From: Mycolicibacterium sp. P9-22
GTDB taxonomy: Bacteria > Actinomycetota > Actinomycetes > Mycobacteriales > Mycobacteriaceae
DNA length: 64,000 bases
Assembly (NCBI RefSeq): GCF_008329585.1
Contig: NZ_NPKP01000005.1
Span: forward strand, 372,001-436,000
Direction: 5' to 3'
The position numbers and the translations under genes are program-made. Numbering within the stretch: position 1 is the stretch's first letter; every line of letters starts with the position of its first letter. The notes beneath the pieces were generated by a model. It saw only the letters and a list, made by a program, of their open reading frames with translations, did not search any database and had not been told where the DNA came from. Below, piece by piece: positions 51,598-60,254 of this stretch.

Positions 51598-52422
51598 ATG
51601 AGTCGAGACGTCCTGGTCGTCATCGGGGCGGGTGGCATGGGTTTGGCCATTGCCCGCCGGACTGGCCCGGGCAAGACGGTTCTCCTCGCCGACAACAACG
51701 CCGTAACCCTGGATGCAGCAGCCGCTCGACTGACGGACGAGGGCCACGACGTGCGAGCGCACCACGTGGATGTCACGTCGGCCGCGTCGGTGGCCGACCT
51801 GGTGCGCGAAGCCGCCGCCGTCGGCGATGTGGCGCAGGTCGCCCATACCGCGGGGTTGTCCCCCTCGCAGGCGAGCACCGCAGCAATTCTGGCGGTTGAT
51901 CTGCTCGGCGTGGCGCTTGTGGTCGACGGGTTCGCCCCCGTGGTCGCCACCGGAGGCGCCGGTGTCGTGATCTCGTCGATGGCCGGGCACCTTTTCCCGG
52001 CCTTACCCGCCGACCAGCAGCAGGTGCTCGCGCAGACCGCCGCTGCGGACCTACTGACTCTGCCCTTCCTGACTCCAGAACAGCTCTCCGATCCAGGTCT
52101 GGCATACGGAGTCGCCAAACAGGCCAACCTCATTCGCGTCGCCGCCGCCGCTTCGAGCTGGGGCCAGCGAGGTGCGAGACTGAATTCGATCAGTCCGGGC
52201 ATCATCTCGACCCCGATGAGCCAGCAGGAGCTCGACTCCCCGCTCGGTGAGGGCATGCGTGCGATGATCGAGGCTTCACCGGCCGGCAGGATCGGCACGG
52301 TCGACGACATTGCCGCCGTCGCCGCGTTCCTGCTCGGACCCGAGGCATCGTTCATCAGCGGTACCGACGTCCTGGTCGACGGCGGTGTCACCGCCGTGCT
52401 GACCCACCCCAACGATGCGTGA
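51598..52422 (+). CDS. Short-chain dehydrogenase/reductase
   Basis: A 274-residue SDR. The cofactor loop is VIGAGGMGLAIAR, lacking the usual T and second G spacing of classical SDRs but retaining G-x-x-x-G-x-G character. Ser is in VISSMAGHL and the YGVAK motif supplies Tyr and Lys; the C terminus has the standard FISGTDVLVDGG end. The long insertion between Ser and Tyr (about 45 residues) is typical of a subgroup found in mycobacteria. Controlled by the divergent TetR. Confidence 0.9.
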   Translation: MSRDVLVVIGAGGMGLAIARRTGPGKTVLLADNNAVTLDAAAARLTDEGHDVRAHHVDVTSAASVADLVREAAAVGDVAQVAHTAGLSPSQASTAAILAVDLLGVALVVDGFAPVVATGGAGVVISSMAGHLFPALPADQQQVLAQTAAADLLTLPFLTPEQLSDPGLAYGVAKQANLIRVAAAASSWGQRGARLNSISPGIISTPMSQQELDSPLGEGMRAMIEASPAGRIGTVDDIAAVAAFLLGPEASFISGTDVLVDGGVTAVLTHPNDA

Positions 52423-52712
52423 TATGACACCGTCCGCCTGGCTCTCGGGGCACCGCTTCGACGACCGTCACCGCAATCGCGAGACCGTCCGTGGGCTTTC
52501 TGCCGCCATCGGCGTGGCGGTCACCAGCCGATACCACCGACGTCGACACCCCGGACGGCTTGTACTGCAAACTTCCTCAAGATTCGCCGACCGCCGTGCG
52601 CGGCGTGTGAAACTATCCCTGCATCGAACATCCCGGTAAGCGCGCCGCCACAGTCCAGGAATGCCACGACCCCAGGGGATTCCAGCCGCTGGCCGTGCGC
52701 CAGCACATCAAC
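52423..52712. other. Intergenic region between convergent SDR and PPOX genes
   Basis: About 290 bases without a convincing gene. Short frames are present on both strands but none has a ribosome site plus family sequence. I see no strong hairpin or repeat. Confidence 0.5.
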
Positions 52713-53102
52713 TCAGCCGTTGGCCACCACTCGGGTGGGAGTCAACCGAAGGACCACCCGGTTGTCGCGCGGAGCGGGAAACGTGTCCGGGTCTTGGCCG
52801 TAGTGCCGGACGATTCGGTCGAACACCGCGAGGCCTGGATCCTCTTCTACGGAGGTGTCGCCGCGGACTTCGAGCGTCCGGAACGGGTTGGTCGGGTCGA
52901 TCACGAACAGCGTCGCCCGAGGGTGTTGCACGGCGTTCTTGTACTTCTGGCGATCGGTGGTGAGTGAGAGCACCACCGAGTCCCCTTCCGCGAGGTACCA
53001 CAACGCGGTGACCTGGGGTGCGCCATCTTTGCCGAGGGTGCTCAACGACCCGACGTGGGCACCGTCGAGAAGATCGCGGTGTGATTCCGGGATGGTCGCC
53101 AT
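52713..53102 (-). CDS. PPOX-class F420-dependent or FMN-binding protein
   Basis: A 129-residue split-barrel protein. HVGSLSTLGKDGAPQVTALW and YKNAVQHPRATLFVIDPTNP with RTLEVRG are family motifs of the pyridoxamine-phosphate-oxidase-like F420-binding proteins abundant in mycobacteria. Such proteins often reduce F420-linked substrates such as biliverdin or act as deazaflavin-dependent reductases. GGAAAGAG precedes the ATG. Divergent from a TetR gene with a palindrome between them. Confidence 0.88.
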   Translation of the reverse strand: MATIPESHRDLLDGAHVGSLSTLGKDGAPQVTALWYLAEGDSVVLSLTTDRQKYKNAVQHPRATLFVIDPTNPFRTLEVRGDTSVEEDPGLAVFDRIVRHYGQDPDTFPAPRDNRVVLRLTPTRVVANG

Positions 53103-53167
53103 GGGTTCTCTTTCCGGTCATCGGCCGCCTGGACGATCCCATGGGTCGTCGCTCACGAGCTTTAAGT

Positions 53168-53181
53168 GGAGGCATACCTCC
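53168..53181. promoter_or_regulatory. Palindrome between PPOX and TetR genes
   Basis: GGAGGCATACCTCC, perfect 5-bp arms around CATA, followed by GTTAC. It lies 65 nt upstream of the PPOX ATG and 53 nt upstream of the TetR ATG. It resembles the GGAGGCA...CCGTT part of the operator at 32565-32583. Confidence 0.6.
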
Positions 53182-53234
53182 GTTACTTTGATCCAGCGTA
53201 GCACCGTCGCAGGGTCGACTCGTATGCTCTCGGA

Positions 53235-53903
53235 ATGCAAGACGCGGGCACAACGGAACTGCGGGCGGATGCCCGCGAGAATCGCGCACGCATCCTGGAC
53301 ACCGCCCGCAGTGTGTTCGCCGAGCGGGGGCTGTCCGCGTCGCTCGAAGACATCGCGCGTCGGGCCGGGGTGGGGGTGGGCACCTTGTACCGCCGCTTTC
53401 CCTGCCGCGAGGAATTGATCGGCGCAGTCTTCGCCACAAAGATGAATGAGTATGCCGATGCCGCTGAATGTGCACTTGCGCAAGAGGACCCGTGGCAGGG
53501 ATTCTGCACCTACATTGAGACTGTTTGCCGCCTACAGGCGGCTGATCAGGGCTTCGCCGATCTGATGACACTCAACGTGCCAGGCGCGAAGGAGCTTCAG
53601 GAACCGCGCGATCGTGCGCACGCCGACTTTGTCGAACTCATTCACCGGGCCAAGACATCCGGCCACCTACGCGAGGACTTCGTTGCCGAAGATCTGATGC
53701 TGCTACTGATGGCCAACGCGGGTGTCGTCGCGGCGACCAACGACGCGGCGCCGGGCTCGGGGTCACGATTCGTGGCGTACATGTTGCAGGCGTTCGCATC
53801 CGAGGCCGCGAAACCGCTTCCACCGGCGCCCTCGCCCCGGCGCATGTACCGGGCGATGATGCGGGTCTCCTCGCGCGGCGGAAGCCGACGCCGGGTCCCG
53901 TGA
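53235..53903 (+). CDS. TetR family regulator
   Basis: A 222-residue TetR protein: RILDTARSVFAERGLSASLE, then DIARRAGVGVGTLYRRFPCR. The subgroup is close to the TetR at 32605, matching the related operator. TATGCT (53223-53228) lies 6 nt before the ATG with no Shine-Dalgarno, so the message is probably leaderless. The Arg-rich C terminus (MMRVSSRGGSRRRVP) is unusual. Divergent from the PPOX gene, which it likely controls. Confidence 0.9.
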   Translation: MQDAGTTELRADARENRARILDTARSVFAERGLSASLEDIARRAGVGVGTLYRRFPCREELIGAVFATKMNEYADAAECALAQEDPWQGFCTYIETVCRLQAADQGFADLMTLNVPGAKELQEPRDRAHADFVELIHRAKTSGHLREDFVAEDLMLLLMANAGVVAATNDAAPGSGSRFVAYMLQAFASEAAKPLPPAPSPRRMYRAMMRVSSRGGSRRRVP

Positions 53904-53910
53904 ACGGACG

Positions 53911-55146
53911 TTACGCGTCGGCCAGCACCGAGGCTCCCAGCACGTCGCACACAAGTAGGGCCGCGTGCAGTTCGGCGACTTTTTTCGTCGCCGGTCGGCC
54001 CCGGCGCTCTTCGGCACGACGCACTCGTTGCAGCACCGTGTTCTTGTGGATTCCCAAGGTGTGCGCGGCGGCCGTCAGACTGCCCTGCGCGTCCAGAACG
54101 GCCAGCAGTGCGGCGCGCTCGCCGCGCTCCTTGGCCCCATCGCGGGCGAGATCGCCGAGTTGGGCGGCCACGAAGGCCCGCGCCGTCTCCAGGTCACGCG
54201 AGATCGCATCCACCAGCGCGACGTCGCTGAACGCGGTGATCGACGGCGCCGCACGCCCTGACAGCTCGATGACCCGGCGTGTGCGTACGGCCTCCAGGTG
54301 GCTGGCGCGGAAGCCCGCGGCCCCCGGATGGGGTGAGCCCACCGCGATGTGAACGTTCTCGGCCGGGCCCGCGAACTCCGCCGCCATGGTCGAGCTCTTC
54401 ACGTCGCCGGTGGTCGAGGCCCACCCCCATACCGCCAGTGGGCCGTCCGTCACGACAAGCGGATGACCATCCCCCAGATACCGACCCACACGTTTGGCGA
54501 ATCCGTCCAGATCAACACCGCGGTCTTCGGCCCAGCACACGAATCCGACCTGTCGGCCCGTGAGGCGGTGGCTGAGCACCCGTTCGGCCCGGGCGCTGTC
54601 GACACGTTCCCCGGCCAGCAGTGCCCGCACGACGTCGTCGCGCTCGGCCCGCGCCTGGTTCTGACGTCGGTCGAGTTCCGCGACGTACTCGTCCGCCACC
54701 AGACTGGAGATGCGGTCGATGTAGCGGAACCCGAACCGCTCGAGCTCGGCGAACGTCCTCAGCGCGACAGCGGGATCCTCGATCCAGTCAGTGAGCGAAT
54801 CGGAGAGCTTCTCGGTGAAGTACTCGTGGCCCAGGCGGTAGAACCGCAACATCACGTCGACGCTGTGTCCCCGTGCCGCCATCGCCCGCGCGTGCTCGAG
54901 CGCGGTGACCGGTGCTTCCGCCGCCGCGACGTCGATCCCGTGACGGAACATCGAAAGGACCGCTTCGAGATTCGACGAGCACGATCCCAGGGTGAGGCCG
55001 CGGAGTTCGGCGTCCCCGCCGACCTCCGGTATCCGCTCGACCAGATATTTCAGCATGTCGTCGGCCAGACCGGACACATCCCCCAGCAGAGAAGCCGCGA
55101 CACCCCTTCCGGCGACCGCGCTCTCAGCCGGCTCACGCGCGTCCAT
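53911..55146 (-). CDS. PucR/CdaR-type helix-turn-helix regulator
   Basis: A 411-residue regulator. The N-terminal two thirds are a helical sensor domain and a GGDEF-like linker region (VGFVCWAEDRGVDLDGFAKR). The C-terminal HTH is of the PucR type: GSLTAAAHTLGIHKNTVLQR. Mycobacteria have many such proteins near transport or degradation genes. It converges with the TetR at 53235 and is in tandem with nothing obvious, so its target is not clear. Confidence 0.85.
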   Translation of the reverse strand: MDAREPAESAVAGRGVAASLLGDVSGLADDMLKYLVERIPEVGGDAELRGLTLGSCSSNLEAVLSMFRHGIDVAAAEAPVTALEHARAMAARGHSVDVMLRFYRLGHEYFTEKLSDSLTDWIEDPAVALRTFAELERFGFRYIDRISSLVADEYVAELDRRQNQARAERDDVVRALLAGERVDSARAERVLSHRLTGRQVGFVCWAEDRGVDLDGFAKRVGRYLGDGHPLVVTDGPLAVWGWASTTGDVKSSTMAAEFAGPAENVHIAVGSPHPGAAGFRASHLEAVRTRRVIELSGRAAPSITAFSDVALVDAISRDLETARAFVAAQLGDLARDGAKERGERAALLAVLDAQGSLTAAAHTLGIHKNTVLQRVRRAEERRGRPATKKVAELHAALLVCDVLGASVLADA

Positions 55147-55202
55147 TCCTGCAGATTAACCGCGATGCCGGTGGCCGATGCCGAGAACCGCAACATGCTG
55201 TG

Positions 55203-55814
55203 TCACGGATCGGCCCTGAGCCCGTCCAGCAGCACGGTCATGACCTGGATTTCTTCGGTCTGCTCGACGACCATGACCGCGGCGGCAGTTCGGACTGTGT
55301 CGTCGGTGCTGGTGCGCGCGGCGTGGCCCGCCATGGTGATTCCACCCTGGTGGTGTCGAATCATCAACTCCAAGAACAGGATGTGATTGACGCGGCCGGT
55401 GCTTCGCTGTAACCGGGTGAGTTCGGCCGGCGTCGCCATTCCGGGCATGGCCGTCCCGTGCTCCTGATGGCCGGTGTGACCGGACATCATCCAGGCCATC
55501 GGTTCGGCCGCACCGATCGGGGCGCCGGCCAATTGTAACCACCCGGTCATCTGCCCTATCTCCGCGAGCTGGGTGAAGCGGATCTGTTCGGCCAGCGCGT
55601 TGACGTCGGGCGGAATGTCACCGGTGAGCATGTCGGTCATCGTGACGGCCTGTTGGTGATGGGCAGCCATGTCCTGCGCGAATCCGATATCGCTGTCGGA
55701 CAGCAGCGGTGGCCCGGAATCACCGCGGTCCATGACCGAGGCGTACACGCCGGCGCCCAGCACAGCCGACAGCACCAGCGCGAACGCGCGACCGAGAAAG
55801 CGCCGCAACGTCAT
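55203..55814 (-). CDS. DUF305 secreted/membrane-anchored protein
   Basis: A 203-residue protein. A hydrophobic N-terminal segment (FALVLSAVLGAGVYASV) anchors it. The DUF305 ferritin-like domain has FAQDMAAHHQQAVTMTDML and MIRHHQGGITMAGHA, both with HH pairs and a Met-rich linker (MAWMMSGHTGHQEHG), suggesting metal (copper) binding. ATG 55814 overlaps the LVIVD gene stop by ATGA. The two appear to work together outside the membrane. Confidence 0.9.
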   Translation of the reverse strand: MTLRRFLGRAFALVLSAVLGAGVYASVMDRGDSGPPLLSDSDIGFAQDMAAHHQQAVTMTDMLTGDIPPDVNALAEQIRFTQLAEIGQMTGWLQLAGAPIGAAEPMAWMMSGHTGHQEHGTAMPGMATPAELTRLQRSTGRVNHILFLELMIRHHQGGITMAGHAARTSTDDTVRTAAAVMVVEQTEEIQVMTVLLDGLRADP

Positions 55815-57376
55815 CGCGGCGGGTACACCGACGGATCGAGGCGCAGCGCCATGAACCCGTTGTCCGAGCACGTGACGTAGAGCAGATCACCGCGGAACTC
55901 CGGTGGCGACATGCACCAGTCCGCGGACAGGTCCAGGCCGATGATCCGCCCATCCCGGACGATGTCATCACCGTTGATGTGGCCGTTGAGGATCGACTGG
56001 GCTATGGAGATGGCGCTGCTGGCGGGCGGCACGACGATGCCGCCGAAGCGTACGTGCTGAGAGTTCGGCAACTGGTCGTTCTTCCCGGTCTGCGCAGGGG
56101 GATTGAAGTAGGCGATCTCGCGGACGTTATCGGGATCGCGCACGTCGAACACCCTGATCCCCGACTGCGCCCACCCACACGCGAGCGCTCGCGGGTTCTC
56201 GCGGCTGTCCACGCTGCAGTAGTGCGATTCGTAGCCGAAGGCGCCGCTGCTGGACGCGCTGGCCGCCCATCGGTCCAGGTTGTGCGGCAGGTTGATCTCC
56301 AGCTTGATGGTGGAGCGCAATCGCAGGTCACCGAGGTCACCGGCGTCGAAGAGTTTGACGCCGCCCGAGCCGAACTCGTCGACGTTGAACAGGTGCGGGG
56401 TCCCGCCGTAGGTGACATAGATGCTGTGTTGGCTGATCAGCCCGTCGTGCCAGTGCTGGTAGCCGCGCAGCGGAAGCAGTTGATGCATCGTTGTTCCAGG
56501 AGCGGCGCGGGCCTGGACCGCGGTGGTGTCCAGGACGTTCACACCTGCCGCGGTGGACATGAACATGGTGTTCCCGTCGGGGGTGAAATCCATTCCGTGG
56601 CTGGCAAATCCCGCTGGGGCACTCCAGATCACCGAGGGATTCGCGGGGTCGGTGACGTCGACCGCACTGGCCCAGATCTGACCCGACGCCCAGTAGGTGT
56701 TCCCGTCGGGCGAGAAGCCACCTTCGTGCGTGAGCATCGGGATGCGGACCCCGGGCAGCGAGCCGCGCCCGTGGTTCAGCAGGCGGGGATGAGCGCAATC
56801 GGTGGCGATGTCGTAGATCGACATGTAGCCCAGCCCGAACAGAAACGGCACACCGGTTCCTGCCAGCAGACCGCGGGACTCGTTGACTTTCAACGACTCC
56901 CAGGTTCCATTGACCATCGCGGGTTGATCCAGCACCATGGTGGGCCGCGGATGGGCCGGATCGGATACGTCGAGCACCTGCACACCGTCGGTGTGCGGGA
57001 ACGTTGATCCGATGTAGACGCAGTTCTTGTACGACGCGCTGGTCCAACCGGCCCCCGGGCCCTGGTACTGGCCGACCAGATCGATATTGCAGGTGTAGCC
57101 CGCCATGCTGCGCCGCGAGTCCCGGTCGCTCAGCGGGACCTCGCCCTGCAGGCCGGTTTCGACGCGGTCATCGGCTCGGCACGTCGCGGGTGGCACCGCG
57201 GTCGACCATATGTCGTTGTCCTGATCGAACCCCGGCGGCAGACCGGCCCCGGCCGGGGCGGCCGCGCTCACCGCCACGATGAGCACCGCCCCAGCGAGCG
57301 CCAACCAAGATCTGCCGCGGTTCAAGCGCGACTGGACCGGCGCACGATGCCCCCCGGACGCCACTCGCACCGTCAT
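55811..57376 (-). CDS. Secreted LVIVD beta-propeller-like protein
   Basis: A 521-residue exported protein. N-terminal signal peptide (WLALAGAVLIVAVSAAAPAG) is followed by repeats of about 45 residues with LDVSDPAHP, VDVTDPANP and FDVRDPDNV, the LVIVD repeat that folds as a propeller. Cys residues (CRADD, TCNIDLV, CAHP, CSVD, CGWA, CMSP, CSDN) suggest disulfides. Start is uncertain: ATG 57376 is used, while GGGGGAG spacing would suit a GTG at 57370, and GTG 57385 is also in frame. Coupled with the DUF305 gene. Function unknown; an extracytoplasmic binding role is likely. Confidence 0.82.
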   Translation of the reverse strand: MTVRVASGGHRAPVQSRLNRGRSWLALAGAVLIVAVSAAAPAGAGLPPGFDQDNDIWSTAVPPATCRADDRVETGLQGEVPLSDRDSRRSMAGYTCNIDLVGQYQGPGAGWTSASYKNCVYIGSTFPHTDGVQVLDVSDPAHPRPTMVLDQPAMVNGTWESLKVNESRGLLAGTGVPFLFGLGYMSIYDIATDCAHPRLLNHGRGSLPGVRIPMLTHEGGFSPDGNTYWASGQIWASAVDVTDPANPSVIWSAPAGFASHGMDFTPDGNTMFMSTAAGVNVLDTTAVQARAAPGTTMHQLLPLRGYQHWHDGLISQHSIYVTYGGTPHLFNVDEFGSGGVKLFDAGDLGDLRLRSTIKLEINLPHNLDRWAASASSSGAFGYESHYCSVDSRENPRALACGWAQSGIRVFDVRDPDNVREIAYFNPPAQTGKNDQLPNSQHVRFGGIVVPPASSAISIAQSILNGHINGDDIVRDGRIIGLDLSADWCMSPPEFRGDLLYVTCSDNGFMALRLDPSVYPPR

Positions 57377-57400
57377 CTCCCCCACCGCGGCAAAGCTACA

Positions 57401-57420
57401 TCCTCTAATGAATTAGAGGA
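57401..57420. promoter_or_regulatory. 20-bp palindromic operator between LVIVD and TetR genes
   Basis: Perfect 9-bp arms TCCTCTAAT and ATTAGAGGA with a 2-base centre. It lies 24 nt upstream of the LVIVD start and 71 nt or more upstream of the TetR coding frame. A+T-rich compared with the surroundings. Confidence 0.75.
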
Positions 57421-57491
57421 AACGGTTTGGTGAAATTTGCTGGATCGCGCAGGAACGAACACGGGCGCGGCCCGCATCCGACCGCGGCAGG

Positions 57492-58136
57492 CTGACGGCT
57501 AAAATCCGGCAGATCAGCGCACCCCGCAAATACAACGCCGCCCAACGCCGCATCGACATCGCCGATGCGGCCATCGAGGTGCTGGGCCAGGACGGTTCAC
57601 GCGGGCTCTCCCACCCACGGGTGGATCGGCAGGGTGGGCTACCGGCAGGCACCACGTCCTACTACTTCCGCACCCGCAAGGCCCTGTTACACGGCGTCGC
57701 GGAGCGTCTCACGGAACTCGACCTTGCCGACCTGTCCATGATGGACGAACGCAGCGACCACTTCGTCCCCGAATACGCCGGCACGATCGGTTTGGCACGG
57801 CTGGTGATGCTCTCCGCCCAGGAGCCCTACCTGACCCGCACCCGGGCTCGATTCGAATTGATCCTGCACGCACGCCGAGATCCCGACCTGGCGGCCACGA
57901 CCCAGAGTTACAGCCTGCAGTTCTACCGTCTTGCCCACGAGGTCATCTCCCGCTGGTACGGCGACACAGCCACTCCGACTGCGCATATCGAGGAACGCGC
58001 GGTAGCGGTCCTCACCTACATCAGCGGCGTGATGCTCACCGTCGTCGCGGGCACCCCGGTGATCGACGACGCCGCCGAGCTGGACATCCAGATCCGCCAA
58101 CTCCTGCACCGTGATCCGGCGCGAGAGCAACCGTGA
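57492..58136 (+). CDS. TetR family regulator with unusual start
   Basis: Full-length TetR sequence begins around ISAPRKYNAAQRRIDIADAA and continues LGQDGSRGLSHPRVDRQGGL then PAGTTSYYFRTRKALLHGVA. Between the in-frame stop at 57414 and the HTH there is no ATG, GTG or TTG. The first such codon is a GTG at 57579, inside helix 1, which would remove much of the DNA-binding domain. CTG at 57492 (after CGGCAGG) or an ATC could serve. The frame is otherwise intact. The palindrome at 57401 is its likely operator, controlling the LVIVD-DUF305 pair. Confidence 0.65.
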   Translation: MTAKIRQISAPRKYNAAQRRIDIADAAIEVLGQDGSRGLSHPRVDRQGGLPAGTTSYYFRTRKALLHGVAERLTELDLADLSMMDERSDHFVPEYAGTIGLARLVMLSAQEPYLTRTRARFELILHARRDPDLAATTQSYSLQFYRLAHEVISRWYGDTATPTAHIEERAVAVLTYISGVMLTVVAGTPVIDDAAELDIQIRQLLHRDPAREQP

Positions 58137-58169
58137 TCAGCTGCCGTTGATCTCGTCCAATCGCCCTGC

Positions 58170-58483
58170 CGGACAAGCCTTCCCGCGTTGACGAAGATTC
58201 CGTCCAGACGGCCATGGCGGTCGGCGATCTGCGCCATGAGCGAGTCCAGGTCCGGCAGGTTGGCGGCGTCGGCGCGAATGGGCCACAGCGGTGCCGGGCT
58301 GGCTGCCGAGTTCAGTTGAGCCGCAGCACTGGCGAGGCGGTCGTCGTCGCGGCCGGTGATGATCACCTCCGCGCCAAGTTGCAGCAAGACGTGCGCCGTG
58401 GCCAGGCCGATGCCGCTCGTTCCGCCGGTGATGAGCACGATGTGGTCCTGCAGATCTGCGTGATCGGAGCCGTAGTTGGTCAT
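58170..58483 (-). pseudogene. Truncated short-chain dehydrogenase remnant
   Basis: From ATG 58483 about 100 residues read as an SDR: LITGGTSGIGLATAHVLL, ITGRDDDRLASAA, then DGIFVNAG near 58190. After NAG the family sequence stops abruptly and the frame runs into the antisense of the TetR 3' end; the Ser and Y-x-x-x-K active site is absent. This is the 5' third of an SDR whose remainder has been deleted. It lies divergent to the methyltransferase and convergent with TetR. Confidence 0.8.
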
Positions 58484-58587
58484 GACTCCAGACTGTTGGC
58501 GCCGACGGGCACCGACCAGGCCCGGGTCAACCTAGGTTTGCCGATGCCAGGCCACCCGGCGCCGTCGATGCATGCCACAGTGGTCAG

Positions 58588-59190
58588 GTGCGCACGGAAC
58601 AGAATCGATGGAACCACAACACGCACTACTACGACCTCGCGCTGAACGCCGCGCCGTCACCCGCCCGCACCGCTCTCGACGTCGGCACCGGCGACGGCCT
58701 CCTGGCAGTTCGACTCGCCGAGAAGATCCCCGAGGTCACCGGCATCGACTCCGACGCTGACGTCATCGCGCGCGCCCGATCCAGCACGTCCGCCAACATC
58801 ACCTGGATCACCGGTGACGCCCTGACCTACGAACTGCCGCTGGCGCACTACGATCTCGTGGCCACCGTCGCGACCGTCCATCACTTCCCCGATCTTGCCG
58901 ACGGCCTCCGACGCCTTGCCGGCCTGACCGCTCCCGGTGGTGCCCTGGTCGTGATCGGCTGTGCCCGCAGTTCATCGGTGCGTGACTATGCAATGGAGAT
59001 CGCCGGCGTCGTGCAGCACCAGTTCTTCTCCCGCACTCGCGGATACTGGCAACACAACGCCCCGGTGCAGATGCAGTTTCCGCACACCTACACCGAGGTC
59101 AAACAGATCGCCACCGGGATACTGCCCGGCATGAAGTGGCGCCGGCTACCGCTCTGGCGTTACTCCATCACGTGGCACAAACCCAGCTAG
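58588..59190 (+). CDS. Class I SAM-dependent methyltransferase
   Basis: A 200-residue methyltransferase. Motif I TALDVGTGDGLLAVRLA, acidic end of strand 2 in TGIDSDADVIARA, motif II/III region ITGDALTYELP and HYDLVATVATVHHFPDLADG. The start is GTG (CAGGTG). C-terminal part WRRLPLWRYSITWHKPS is typical of small-molecule methyltransferases in actinobacteria. It ends in a CTAG shared with the convergent peptidase gene. Substrate unknown. Confidence 0.9.
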   Translation: MRTEQNRWNHNTHYYDLALNAAPSPARTALDVGTGDGLLAVRLAEKIPEVTGIDSDADVIARARSSTSANITWITGDALTYELPLAHYDLVATVATVHHFPDLADGLRRLAGLTAPGGALVVIGCARSSSVRDYAMEIAGVVQHQFFSRTRGYWQHNAPVQMQFPHTYTEVKQIATGILPGMKWRRLPLWRYSITWHKPS

Positions 59191-60140
59191 CCGGCCCATG
59201 TTGTCGCCAATGCGATCGCGTCTTTGACGGCAGCCCGCATCGTCGGGCTGCCGGTATGGCCGGAGTCCTCGACGACAACCAATTTCGCCTCGGGCCAGGC
59301 TCGTGCGAGTTGCCACGCGGTCAGTAGCGGTGCGGAAAGGTCGAGCCGGCCGTGGATGAGGATGCCGGGGATTCCGGCGAGCCGGTGTGCGCCGTGCAGC
59401 AATGCGTCGTCGTCCAGCCATGCGTGGTGGGCGAAGTAGTGGGTGCAGATCCGCACGAACGCCAGCCGCTGCTCATCTACCTTGGCGCTGTACTGCCCTG
59501 GGCTGCCCTGCGTTTCGTGGGCGATCACGGCGTCCTCCCAGGCACACCAGTCACGCGCTGCGTTCGCCCGCACATCGCGATCCGGATCGTTCATGAGCTG
59601 CCGGTAGCCCTCGACGAGATTGCCGTCGCGCAGCGACGCGGGAAGACCATCACGAAAGCGCTCCCACTGCTCAGGCAGTAGCAGGCGTAAACCGCGGTAA
59701 AGCCAGTCGATCTCGCGTGGTCGGGTCATCGTGACCCCGATCAGGATGATGCCTTCGACGTGCTCAGGGTGGCGTTGCGCGTAGGCGAGGATCAATGTTG
59801 AGGCCCACGAACCGCCGTGTAGCACCCATCTCTGCACGCCGAGGTGCCGGCGTAGCGCTTCCATATCGGCCAACAGATGCTCGGTGGTATTGACCGACAT
59901 GTCCGTGCCCGGATCTGCAGCGCTGGGCACACTGTCTCCGCAACCCCGCTGATCGAACGTGACGACATGAAAGATGTTGTGGTCGAATGCCTTATGTGCG
60001 GTTCGCGAACGGCCGCTGCCGGGTCCGCCGTGCACCAGCAAGACCGTCCGACCCGCCGGGTTGCCACGGCAGTCCCAGTACATCCGGTTGCCGTCACCCA
60101 CGTCGAGCAGCCCCTGCCGCAGCGGCACTCCCCCGTCCAT
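59187..60140 (-). CDS. pip: Proline iminopeptidase
   Basis: A 317-residue alpha/beta hydrolase of the S33 peptidase family. The N-terminal LLVHGGPGSGRSRTAHKAFD and FDQRGCGDSVPSA are the proline iminopeptidase hallmarks. The nucleophile elbow is LHGGSWASTLIL (Ser), with the His in EDSGHTGSPTM. It removes N-terminal proline from peptides in the cytoplasm. Length is normal for the family (about 315). Independent gene, convergent with the methyltransferase. Confidence 0.92.
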   Translation of the reverse strand: MDGGVPLRQGLLDVGDGNRMYWDCRGNPAGRTVLLVHGGPGSGRSRTAHKAFDHNIFHVVTFDQRGCGDSVPSAADPGTDMSVNTTEHLLADMEALRRHLGVQRWVLHGGSWASTLILAYAQRHPEHVEGIILIGVTMTRPREIDWLYRGLRLLLPEQWERFRDGLPASLRDGNLVEGYRQLMNDPDRDVRANAARDWCAWEDAVIAHETQGSPGQYSAKVDEQRLAFVRICTHYFAHHAWLDDDALLHGAHRLAGIPGILIHGRLDLSAPLLTAWQLARAWPEAKLVVVEDSGHTGSPTMRAAVKDAIALATTWAG

Positions 60141-60254
60141 CGCACCCCCTGACTACCGCACGATAGCTCAACGGCAGCGATGGCTTCAGCCTGGCGTAGA
60201 TCGCTGTGCGGCGACTTCAGGCGGCCCGCCGGGGTGCGCTCGCTGTGGAGCGGT

